A stretch of DNA of 64,000 nucleotides. Source: a bacterium. Its GTDB lineage: Bacteria; Verrucomicrobiota; Verrucomicrobiia; Limisphaerales; RI-55. This document shows positions 18,407 to 25,603 of the stretch, piece by piece. The position numbers and the translations under genes are program-made. Below the pieces are notes generated by a model. The model was not told where the DNA came from and made no database searches. It worked only from the letters and a program-made list of their open reading frames with translations. Every line of letters starts with the position of its first letter. The first letter of the stretch is position 1. The DNA lies in NCBI GenBank assembly GCA_016124235.1, contig WGOC01000002.1, positions 248,001 to 312,000 on the forward strand, written 5' to 3'.

Positions 18407-19273
18407 TTACAACCTTAGTTTCGAGTAGACGTTTTCCGGAGCTTTTAGGAACTGAAGAAAGGCCTTTAGGGTTTTGCGCATGCCCGTTCTCGCCGCCGCC
18501 TCATCGTCGATCTTAATACTTATTGTCGATTTGTTCGAAGAACTGCCCGGCTTGCGCCGATACTCCCGTACGATAATTGGATCACGGCGACGAAGACCGA
18601 GTTCACGCCGCGTGTTTCGAACCCGGTCCAAGTTCGCCGCAATGTATGAAGACGAAAACAAATCGACTATGGCAGAATCCGCCCAGTAGCGGAGCGGCAT
18701 GGGAAACAGATCCCACGAAAAGCAAAGCTGAACGCGAAACCTTAATTCCGGTTTCTCATTACCATCCAAAGCCTTTGTGAATCGTTTTAGAAACTCCAGC
18801 CAGTCGGGTTTCATGATGCGCTCCCGCAAATAATCCCGAAAAGTTTCGTCGTCATTCGCCAGGCCATGGTCTGTCTGGAGATGGTACAACATGAAGGCAT
18901 CCCAGAATACTGTTTGAGTGATACCTTCTGCCGGAAGTTGCCGGAGAAAATGACGCGTGCAGAATCGGGCCAATGCCTCAATGCCGTCCGGCGAATGCTC
19001 ATCCATTTCCTGAAAGGCCTTTTTGTTTGCGCTCCAGTGGGCGCCAAGCGACTCCCAGGCAACTTCGCCCAAGCTGTGAACGAAGATACTTTCCAAGATT
19101 GGTTCAAACTCATTGCGGTTGACTCCACCCGCCGGAATTCCAAATGACCGTTGCCAGAAACGAGGTTTGTGCTGTTTGGCCAGCTCGATCCAGACTATCT
19201 GAAGCTCTTTCTTCGGGTGCGGTTGATTCTTGGGCACGCACCGAGAATGCACTCGAAACACCATGCCGGCCAA
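18407..19273 (-). CDS. Uncharacterised 288-residue protein next to the CRISPR locus
   Basis: I do not recognise a family. The protein is soluble, rich in aromatic and charged residues, and has no signal peptide or membrane segment. The C-terminal third is basic (RRELGLRRRDPIIVREYRRK), then a Ser-rich stretch and a helix, so nucleic-acid contact is possible but unproven. It starts about 60 nt after the tracrRNA terminator on the same strand, so its own promoter, if any, would lie in that short gap. It is divergent from cas9 and upstream of the KTSC and Gp27-like genes. An ATG three codons later is an alternative start. Whether it belongs to the CRISPR locus or to an inserted accessory island is open. 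Confidence 0.65.
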   Translation of the reverse strand: MAGMVFRVHSRCVPKNQPHPKKELQIVWIELAKQHKPRFWQRSFGIPAGGVNRNEFEPILESIFVHSLGEVAWESLGAHWSANKKAFQEMDEHSPDGIEALARFCTRHFLRQLPAEGITQTVFWDAFMLYHLQTDHGLANDDETFRDYLRERIMKPDWLEFLKRFTKALDGNEKPELRFRVQLCFSWDLFPMPLRYWADSAIVDLFSSSYIAANLDRVRNTRRELGLRRRDPIIVREYRRKPGSSSNKSTISIKIDDEAAARTGMRKTLKAFLQFLKAPENVYSKLRL

Positions 19274-19332
19274 CTATTGAGGTTCGCCATCAAAATGGAG
19301 CCCCCGCGTTCATTGCTCCGGCGAACTGAAGT

Positions 19333-19455
19333 CCGAAACAAATTCGGCCCGGGAGCGACCCGGGCCGATGAAACTAAGAGGATGCTGTTTTTCCACGGTG
19401 TAGGTGACTGGCACCCAGGGAACCGGTCTGCATCACTCACTTTGTCTTTGGTTCC
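19333..19455 (-). ncRNA. Candidate tracrRNA of the type II-C system
   Basis: On the minus strand 19455-19438 reads GGAACCAAAGACAAAGTG. This pairs with nt 1-16 of the CRISPR repeat (GCTTTGCCTTGGTTCC in crRNA sense) with one bulged A, one A-C mismatch and an end G-U. That is the expected bulged repeat:anti-repeat duplex. Downstream, GATGC and GCATC can close a short nexus-like stem. The RNA ends in a 10-bp GC-rich hairpin followed by AATTTGTTT. Length is about 123 nt. The gene is divergent from cas9, as in several type II-C loci. Its role would be to base-pair with pre-crRNA, recruit RNase III if needed and load Cas9. The exact 5' end is inferred. Confidence 0.8.
19336..19368 (-). terminator. 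Rho-independent terminator of the tracrRNA
   Basis: TCGGCCCGGG (19344-19353) and CCCGGGCCGA (19359-19368) form a 10-bp stem with a 5-nt loop. On the minus strand it is followed by AATTTGTTT. On the plus strand no T-run follows, so it acts on the minus-strand transcript. Confidence 0.8.
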
Positions 19456-19483
19456 GGGAGATTTTTAAGGCAATCTCCCGGAA
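19452..19483. repeat. Perfect 12-bp inverted repeat between tracrRNA and cas9
   Basis: TTCCGGGAGATT (19452-19463) and AATCTCCCGGAA (19472-19483) are perfect inverted copies with an 8-nt loop. The left arm overlaps the first four bases of the tracr anti-repeat. The right arm ends 17 nt before the cas9 ATG. It could be a hairpin in the cas9 leader, an operator, or a start-site structure of tracrRNA; the sequence alone does not decide. Confidence 0.8.
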
Positions 19484-19491
19484 GAACCCAA
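19462..19491 (-). promoter_or_regulatory. Candidate tracrRNA promoter
   Basis: On the minus strand TTGGGT (19486-19491) and TAAAAA (19462-19467) are 18 bp apart. A start 7 nt further would fall at about 19455, the first base of the anti-repeat. The -10 matches consensus at 4 of 6 positions. The -10 lies inside the inverted repeat in front of cas9. Confidence 0.4.
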
Positions 19492-19500
19492 GAGGAAAAT

Positions 19501-22500
19501 ATGAAAAACACCGGCGACCTGCACCTCGCGTTTGACGTGGGCCACAGCTCGATTGGCTGGGCCGTTCTGCGCCAAGAGCCCAATGTGAAACCACCAAATC
19601 CAGAGATTCTCGGAACGGGCGTGGTTACCTTTGGCGCCGACGATTGTCTGGCAGTCAAGCGACGCAAGAACCGGCAGGCGCGCCGCCACGCCCGCGCGAC
19701 ACGGCAGCGGATCGGTCACATTGAGAAGCTTCTCGCCCATCTCGGCGTTATGTCGGCGGACGAATTAAAAGCCCACCATGACCAGGGCTGCGGCGACAGT
19801 TTTTCCTGGCAGAAAGCCGCTGACATTCTGGCCGCCGCAAGAACAGGAAGACCCATTCCCGAAATCCGCTGGATGGAACTTTGGGAAATCCTCCGCTGGT
19901 ATGCACACAACCGGGGTTACTTCGCACCTCCGTGGGCCAATCGTGGCGACGATACCGCCAAAGATTCGGGCGACGATGTGCCGGACACTGAGAAGGTCGC
20001 CAATTCCCATTCGATCATGCAGGAATTCGGTACGCGGACGATGGCGCAGACCATCGCGGCTTACACCGGTTGGTATGAAAAGGAGATCGTGAAATGGCGA
20101 GCCGGCGAACGGTCCAACAAGCCGCCGCATTTTAAGGGGTTGAACGCGGCGTTCGAACGGGAAAGCGTCGTCTGGCCCGAAGTCTTTGCTCTGCTCTCCG
20201 CCTTGAAAGACCGGCTTCCCAAGTTGGACGATGATTTGATCCGCACTCTGCTGGGCAGCGAACCCGATCCGATGGCCGATCCAGAAGCATGGAAAGCCAT
20301 TCCGTGCGAAGCCATCAAACTTCCCAAGCGTTACATGGGTGGTCTGCTTTTCGGCCAGATGATCCCGCGCTTCGACAATCGCATCATCGGCGTTTGTCCG
20401 ATTTTGTTCGCACGACGCCAAGCTGAATTGATTGATGACGGATATTCGGCCGAGGAAGCCAAGCATCAGGCCGAGAAGGAATCGAAACTGCCGGCAAAAG
20501 CGACGCCGGAGTTCTTGCGGTTCCGCTGGGCAATGCAACTGGCAAACGTCTTTGGCGCATGCGACCGAGAAAAGGCGACGCGACTTTTGACCGGGGAGGA
20601 AAGAAAAGCACTTACCACGCAGGCTGCCGACGCCGGGGCGATGACCAAGTCCACGTTCAAAAAAGCAATCCGTGAACTGACCGGCTGGAAACGTGACAAT
20701 CTCGAATCGATGTTGATGCATCCAGATGCGGAGAAAGCTCTGGTTCTCGATCCGGTGCAAAACGAAATCAGGAAGAGCATTCTGGTCGATGCGTTCAGCC
20801 AAATGCCGGACCGGTTACGGAAACGCCTCAACGGCAAACTTGCGCGAGGCAAGTCGGTGAGTCTGCAGGAAGTCCGCGACTGGCTAGAAGGCGACGATGC
20901 GGCGCAATTCGATGCGGAAGTGGATCGGCTGGTAACGAGCGCGAACACCCGGAAAAACAAGAAGCAGACTGCCACGACTCGCGAATCGTTGTTGAAGGAA
21001 AAGCTTTCGGCACCATTCCCAACCGGGCGGGCGCCTTACTCGCGAACGATTCTGCGCCAGGCTTATGACGAAGTCATGAACGGTTGGGACCCGCGCGCTG
21101 AAAAGAACGATCAACAGGAGCGAGGCTGCCTTTGCCAGACGGAAGAATTAAAGGAGGCGCAACTCCAGCGCCGGTTGGAAGAGCAGACCAACAACCATTT
21201 GGTCCGGCATCGATTGCTGATTCTTGAACGGTTGCTCGGCGATTTGATTGCCGCGCCGGAGTTCGCCAATGGTGATGCATCACGAATTGCCGGAATAACG
21301 ATCGAGGTGAACCGCGACCTGCAAGCGCAGTCCGGCAAGACGCGAAAAGAACAGGAACAAGATTTGGGACGGAGGCTGGGAGATTTCAAAACCGTTGCGG
21401 GCAAGGTGGAGGAAGCGTGTAAACGCCGCGGCATGCCCATCACGGCAGGATTAATTCGCAAGGCACGTGTTGCCGAGGATTTGGGTTGGAAATGTCCCTA
21501 CACCGGCAAGGCCTTTGATATCGACAGCCTGCTGGATGGGACCATGGACAAGGAACACATCATCCCCCATGCGGACCGGCAGAGTGATTCACTGGATTCG
21601 CTGGTGATCACTTGGACTGAAGTCAACAAATGGAAAGGCAAACGGACCGCGATGGAATTTATCCGAGAGTTCGGCGGACAGAAAGTTCCAGGCCGGACCG
21701 AACTGACAATCATGCCCATCGGTGAATTCAAGAAGTTCGTCGACGGACTCAATATAAAAAAGGGGCACGCCGACGATCAGGCGCGAAAGAAGCGGCGCGT
21801 TCGCCGGCTGCTGACTGAACATTACGAGGAAAAGGAATTCACTCCACGTGATCTCACGGTGACGAGTCACTTGGTTCGGCTTGGTGCGCAAGTCCTGCAG
21901 CGCACCTTTCCACCCGATCAGCGCCCTCCCGTGGTGTCGCTCCCCGGATCAGTCACCGGTGAAGTAAGAAAAGCATGGCGGCTTATTGGGTGTCTCGGCG
22001 CGGCGAATCCTGCCATTTTTCAAGCGGACGCGAAAACACCAAAGACCAAGCAGGAAATTCGTGGCATCACGCATCTGCACCATGCACTCGACGCCTGCGT
22101 GCTGGGGTTGGCGAGTATTTACTTTCCGAAGCATGGCGAACTCTGGAAAGCGATGATTCAACGGCGGCCCGATCCGGGACAACAGGCGCTATTGCGAAGC
22201 ACGAATCTTTATCGCGCAGACAGCGAAGGACGAATGCGCCTGGCTGAATTGCCAGATGGCTTGAAGCACCAGCTTCGTGATAAGCTCGCCGAGAAACGTG
22301 TAGTCCAACACATCCCGGCTGACATGAGCGGCGTGAAAGTGGAGGAAAACACGCGTGGAGTTTTGCTGCAAAAAGACGGCGGACGGGTGGTGCTGAGACA
22401 GCAAGCGCCGCGCGACGCGAAAACTGGCGTGCGTCCGGAAGCAAAGGAAACGGAAGAAGCTGCCGGAAAGTTGCTAGGACTCAAACCAACCAGCGGTCAG

Positions 22501-22923
22501 GGTAAACTGACCCGCGAAAAAGGAGTTCGCGTCATCACGGACAATTACGGAGTCGCGATTCTCGATCATGTATCCAGTCCCGACGAACGATTCGTGATCA
22601 TCCCGTGGTACAGGGTGTGGCATCAGATCAATGAGCTGCGGGAGAAGAACCAAGGAAAGCCGCCGCGTGTGCTCCGGATTGGCTCCGTCGTGCGCGTGAC
22701 TGCCAAAAGTGGTCGAGCCGACTACCGAGGATTGTGGATGATTCGCGGTGCACAGCTCAATCAGCGGCAAGGTTTCCTGGTCGATATCAGTGCGCCAGAT
22801 GTAATCACCTACCGGGTATCGGGCCGAAGTGATTGTTTCCAAAATGTCCGCCTGAAGGCGCTGGTAGATGGTGGACTCGAGATTCTCAAACCCACTCTCG
22901 CAGGATTACCTCTTAAGACCTGA
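19501..22923 (+). CDS. cas9: CRISPR-associated endonuclease Cas9 (type II-C)
   Basis: A 1140-residue RNA-guided DNA nuclease. RuvC-I is LAFDVGHSSIGW with Asp12. An arginine-rich bridge helix follows (about 50-80). RuvC-II is ITIEVNRD with Glu602. The HNH site has Glu685-His686 and Asn709, and the His-to-Asn spacing of 23 equals that of SpCas9. RuvC-III is HHALDAC with His861 and Asp864. All catalytic positions are filled, with Glu where most Cas9s have Asp just before the HNH histidine. A CPYTG motif lies about 20 residues before the HNH core. The C-terminus (about 900-1140) should hold the PAM-interacting region. AAGAGG lies 5 nt before the ATG. Size and the lack of csn2 or cas4 fit subtype II-C. 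The gene is in operon with cas1 36 nt downstream. Confidence 0.97.
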   Translation: MKNTGDLHLAFDVGHSSIGWAVLRQEPNVKPPNPEILGTGVVTFGADDCLAVKRRKNRQARRHARATRQRIGHIEKLLAHLGVMSADELKAHHDQGCGDSFSWQKAADILAAARTGRPIPEIRWMELWEILRWYAHNRGYFAPPWANRGDDTAKDSGDDVPDTEKVANSHSIMQEFGTRTMAQTIAAYTGWYEKEIVKWRAGERSNKPPHFKGLNAAFERESVVWPEVFALLSALKDRLPKLDDDLIRTLLGSEPDPMADPEAWKAIPCEAIKLPKRYMGGLLFGQMIPRFDNRIIGVCPILFARRQAELIDDGYSAEEAKHQAEKESKLPAKATPEFLRFRWAMQLANVFGACDREKATRLLTGEERKALTTQAADAGAMTKSTFKKAIRELTGWKRDNLESMLMHPDAEKALVLDPVQNEIRKSILVDAFSQMPDRLRKRLNGKLARGKSVSLQEVRDWLEGDDAAQFDAEVDRLVTSANTRKNKKQTATTRESLLKEKLSAPFPTGRAPYSRTILRQAYDEVMNGWDPRAEKNDQQERGCLCQTEELKEAQLQRRLEEQTNNHLVRHRLLILERLLGDLIAAPEFANGDASRIAGITIEVNRDLQAQSGKTRKEQEQDLGRRLGDFKTVAGKVEEACKRRGMPITAGLIRKARVAEDLGWKCPYTGKAFDIDSLLDGTMDKEHIIPHADRQSDSLDSLVITWTEVNKWKGKRTAMEFIREFGGQKVPGRTELTIMPIGEFKKFVDGLNIKKGHADDQARKKRRVRRLLTEHYEEKEFTPRDLTVTSHLVRLGAQVLQRTFPPDQRPPVVSLPGSVTGEVRKAWRLIGCLGAANPAIFQADAKTPKTKQEIRGITHLHHALDACVLGLASIYFPKHGELWKAMIQRRPDPGQQALLRSTNLYRADSEGRMRLAELPDGLKHQLRDKLAEKRVVQHIPADMSGVKVEENTRGVLLQKDGGRVVLRQQAPRDAKTGVRPEAKETEEAAGKLLGLKPTSGQGKLTREKGVRVITDNYGVAILDHVSSPDERFVIIPWYRVWHQINELREKNQGKPPRVLRIGSVVRVTAKSGRADYRGLWMIRGAQLNQRQGFLVDISAPDVITYRVSGRSDCFQNVRLKALVDGGLEILKPTLAGLPLKT

Positions 22924-22959
22924 ACTTCTGTTGCCGATGACGAGGAGTGGAGAGGGACC

Positions 22960-23907
22960 ATGTCCTACCACATTGTCAGCATTGATGCGCCGAACTGTTC
23001 GTTGTCGTGCAAGGACGGGCAGCTCACGTGCCGTACTGACGACGGACAACGCAAGCTGCCGCTGGAGGACGTGGCGGCAATCATCATTACCAGCTTCAGT
23101 GTTTCGATTCACAGCCACCTGTTCCTCGAAGCCGCCAAGCATGGCGTGGCGTTGATTATCTGTGAATCGTTCAAACCGGTCTCACTGGTCCTCCCTGCCA
23201 ATCGAAGTACCGATACACTTTTGACGCGCGCTGTGTTGGACCTTGCGCCGCGTGTGCGTGAAGCGCTCTGGCGCCGTACGGTGGATGCCAAATGCCAGAA
23301 CCAAGCCAAGCTGGCCAGTCACATCGCGCCCGATCATCGGACACTCGACAGTTTGAACCGCATCGCGCACGGCCGGCAGGATCACAAAGAAGCGATCTGC
23401 GCAAAAGCGTTCTGGAGTATCTTCGGCCAGGCATTGGGTGAGGAATCATTCCGGCGCGAACCCGGCGGTGAAGGCGGTATCAATTCGTTGCTGAACTACG
23501 GCTATGCAGTGCTGCTTTCAACGGTCCTGCAAAAGCTCTTCGCGGTCGGCCTTGATCCCACGTGGGGGCTTTCCCACGTCGCACGTGAGCGCGCCACGCC
23601 ACTGGCCTATGATTTGATGGAACAGTTTCGCCCCTGTGTGGACTGGCGTGTGTGGCAATGGACCCGGCAAAAACCCAACCCGGAAGACTGGCAGGTTTCC
23701 AAGGAGTATCGAGGATGGGTCACTGGTTTCGCACTCGAACGAGTCGATCATCTGGATTTCACACTCGAAGTACGCGGGGTCATCGAAGGTGTGATCCGCA
23801 GCTTTCGCCGGGCGGTCATGGACAACGCGGTTCGTCCCTATCGCCCGTGGAACCCCAAACCCGGCCAATGGCCGCCAAAGGAATCCGGTGGACCCGGATC
23901 GATATAA
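22960..23907 (+). CDS. cas1: CRISPR adaptation integrase Cas1 (type II)
   Basis: A 315-residue Cas1, the integrase that inserts new spacers together with Cas2. The metal-binding residues are visible: Glu144 in DHKEAICAKAFW, His206 in GLSHVAR, and Asp218/Glu221 in AYDLMEQFRP. The N-terminal beta domain covers about 1-85 and the helical catalytic domain the rest. The ATG at 22960 follows a GGAGAGGGA ribosome site. It lies 36 nt after cas9, and its end overlaps the GTG start of cas2. The C-terminus is Pro-rich (RPYRPWNPKPGQWPP) like other type II Cas1 tails. Confidence 0.96.
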   Translation: MSYHIVSIDAPNCSLSCKDGQLTCRTDDGQRKLPLEDVAAIIITSFSVSIHSHLFLEAAKHGVALIICESFKPVSLVLPANRSTDTLLTRAVLDLAPRVREALWRRTVDAKCQNQAKLASHIAPDHRTLDSLNRIAHGRQDHKEAICAKAFWSIFGQALGEESFRREPGGEGGINSLLNYGYAVLLSTVLQKLFAVGLDPTWGLSHVARERATPLAYDLMEQFRPCVDWRVWQWTRQKPNPEDWQVSKEYRGWVTGFALERVDHLDFTLEVRGVIEGVIRSFRRAVMDNAVRPYRPWNPKPGQWPPKESGGPGSI

Positions 23908-24223
23908 AATGGGCTGGCTGCTCGTGGCATTCGATCTCCCGGTCGGCACGAAGAAGCAGCGCAAGGCCGCGACGGACTTCAGGGAATTCCTGAAGGACGA
24001 CGGCTTTACTATGATTCAGTGGAGCGTCTATGCCCGGTCGTGTGTGAGCTTCGCCAGGCAGGAAACTCATTTGGATCGGGTGAAAAAGAACCTGCCGCCG
24101 GAAGGGGCGGTCCGGGCGTGGTTCCTGACACGGGTGCAATGGGAGAGCAGCTTCGTGATTCACGGTCAACCCGCAGAGGAGGTGCCTCCGGAAGATTTGC
24201 CGGAGCAAATTCAGCTCTGGTAG
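23888..24223 (+). CDS. cas2: CRISPR adaptation protein Cas2
   Basis: A 111-residue Cas2 with ferredoxin-like fold: first strand WLLVAFDLPVGT with the conserved Asp, helix AATDFREFLKDDGF, then QWSVYARSC. The start taken is GTG at 23888, which has AAAGGA 5 nt upstream and yields an N-terminus DRYKMGW resembling the YRYMR start of S. pyogenes Cas2. It overlaps cas1 by 20 nt. An ATG at 23909, just after the cas1 stop, would give 104 residues but has no close ribosome site. Cas2 bridges two Cas1 dimers during spacer integration. The array begins 73 nt after its stop. Confidence 0.94.
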   Translation: MDPDRYKMGWLLVAFDLPVGTKKQRKAATDFREFLKDDGFTMIQWSVYARSCVSFARQETHLDRVKKNLPPEGAVRAWFLTRVQWESSFVIHGQPAEEVPPEDLPEQIQLW

Positions 24224-24225
24224 GC

Positions 24226-24314
24226 ATATCGGGGCCGGCAGAATGTCTCGCGATTTGGCTGTAACAGCCTGAAATCACCCCATTTGGGGCGAGGCATTCT
24301 ACCGACCCCGATTT
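24226..24314. repeat. Inverted partial repeat flanking a structured spacer at the leader end
   Basis: The plus-strand segment 24226-24244 (ATATCGGGGCCGGCAGAAT) is an inverted copy of the array-repeat part at 24296-24314, differing at three positions. The homology continues outward as GTCTCGC (24245-24251) against GCGAGGC (24289-24295). The loop holds two further hairpins: GGCTG/CAGCC, flanked by GATTT/AAATC, and CCCC/GGGG. Read on the minus strand, the inverted copy can pair with nt 18-36 of the crRNA repeat with two G-U pairs and one mismatch. It lies exactly between cas2 and the first repeat. Confidence 0.85.
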
Positions 24315-25584
24315 TGGAACCAAGGCAAAGCCTGCATTGCGTCTTCTGGAATGTTTCCCCGATTCTACCGACCCCGATTTTGGAACCAAGGCAAAGCCGA
24401 ATCGACCTGCAATATCGAGGACGTGCCATTCTACCGACCCCGATTTTGGAACCAAGGCAAAGCTGATCACCCGGCAGCATATCGTCTGTTACGATTCTAC
24501 CGACCCCGATTTTGGAACCAAGGCAAAGCTGCGGGTTTGCGTTACTTGACTTTGGCCATATTCTACCGACCCCGATTTTGGAACCAAGGCAAAGCCGTGT
24601 CGAAGTAGTTGTTTCCAGTCAGTGCATTCTACCGACCCCGATTTTGGAACCAAGGCAAAGCTGGTTAGGGTTTCTTTTACTGCCGCAGCATATTCTACCG
24701 ACCCCGATTTTGGAACCAAGGCAAAGCGATTGACTCCGATCAACCTCCCCGCACAATATTCTACCGACCCCGATTTTGGAACCAAGGCAAAGCACAATCG
24801 AGCTAATCCTGACAAACTCCTTGATTCTACCGACCCCGATTTTGGAACCAAGGCAAAGCACAGCGGATTCGTGAGCGCGGCATGAAGATATTCTACCGAC
24901 CCCGATTTTGGAACCAAGGCAAAGCTACTCGACGCCACGAGCTTCCTAATGACAGATTCTACCGACCCCGATTTTGGAACCAAGGCAAAGCTGCCTACCA
25001 CGCCGATCTGCGAGACGAAGTATTCTACCGACCCCGATTTTGGAACCAAGGCAAAGCTACGCGCGCACCGAACTGCGGGCCATCCAATTCTACCGACCCC
25101 GATTTTGGAACCAAGGCAAAGCAACACGAATACGAGGAAGTTCCTACTTTCCATTCTACCGACCCCGATTTTGGAACCAAGGCAAAGCGCACGGGCGCGG
25201 GCACGGTCGCGGACCGAAATTCTACCGACCCCGATTTTGGAACCAAGGCAAAGCTGTCTTCAATGAAGTCGTGAACCCGGTATCATTCTACCGACCCCGA
25301 TTTTGGAACCAAGGCAAAGCTTCGATTGTTCGTTTACGAGCCGCGCCTCAATTCTACCGACCCCGATTTTGGAACCAAGGCAAAGCCCAGAACCATGTTG
25401 TTGCGAAGCAATTCGAATTCTACCGACCCCGATTTTGGAACCAAGGCAAAGCACCACCTCCACGCTCACATCGCCCATCTTCATTCTACCGACCCCGATT
25501 TTGGAACCAAGGCAAAGCGTTGCATACCATGCCAGCACTCTTGGTTCGATTCTACCGACCCCGATTTTGGAACCAAGGCAATCA
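24296..25584 (-). CRISPR. CRISPR array, 20 repeats of 36 bp and 19 spacers
   Basis: Repeats start at 24296 and recur every 66 bp. Spacers are 30 nt, except one of 29 nt (25058-25086). Nineteen repeats read as identical by eye. The last (25549-25584) differs at its three right-most informative bases. On the plus strand the repeat begins ATTCTACCGACCCCG and ends GGAACCAAGGCAAAGC. The proposed crRNA sense is minus: GCTTTGCCTTGGTTCC at the 5' end pairs with the tracrRNA, and the 3' end is TAGAAT, a -10-like box. The degenerate repeat is the first transcribed, as known for type II-C arrays. The cas2-proximal end would then be the site of new spacer insertion. Confidence 0.97.
25549..25576 (-). promoter_or_regulatory. 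Repeat-embedded crRNA promoter (shown for the first-transcribed repeat)
   Basis: Within each repeat, in crRNA sense, TTGGTT (nt 9-14) and the terminal TAGAAT (nt 31-36) are 16 bp apart. For the repeat at 25549-25584 these are 25571-25576 and 25549-25554. Transcription would start about 7 nt into the spacer, leaving a guide of roughly 23 nt. The same arrangement is known in Neisseria meningitidis and Campylobacter jejuni type II-C arrays. In the degenerate repeat both boxes are intact. Confidence 0.65.
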
Positions 25585-25603
25585 CAACCCTGGTTGCAAG
25601 AAA

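Noticed and set aside
24245..24295. GTCTCGC...GCGAGGC hairpin region as a terminator of the cas operon
   Set aside because: No T-run follows on either strand; it is better treated as part of the leader-end structure.
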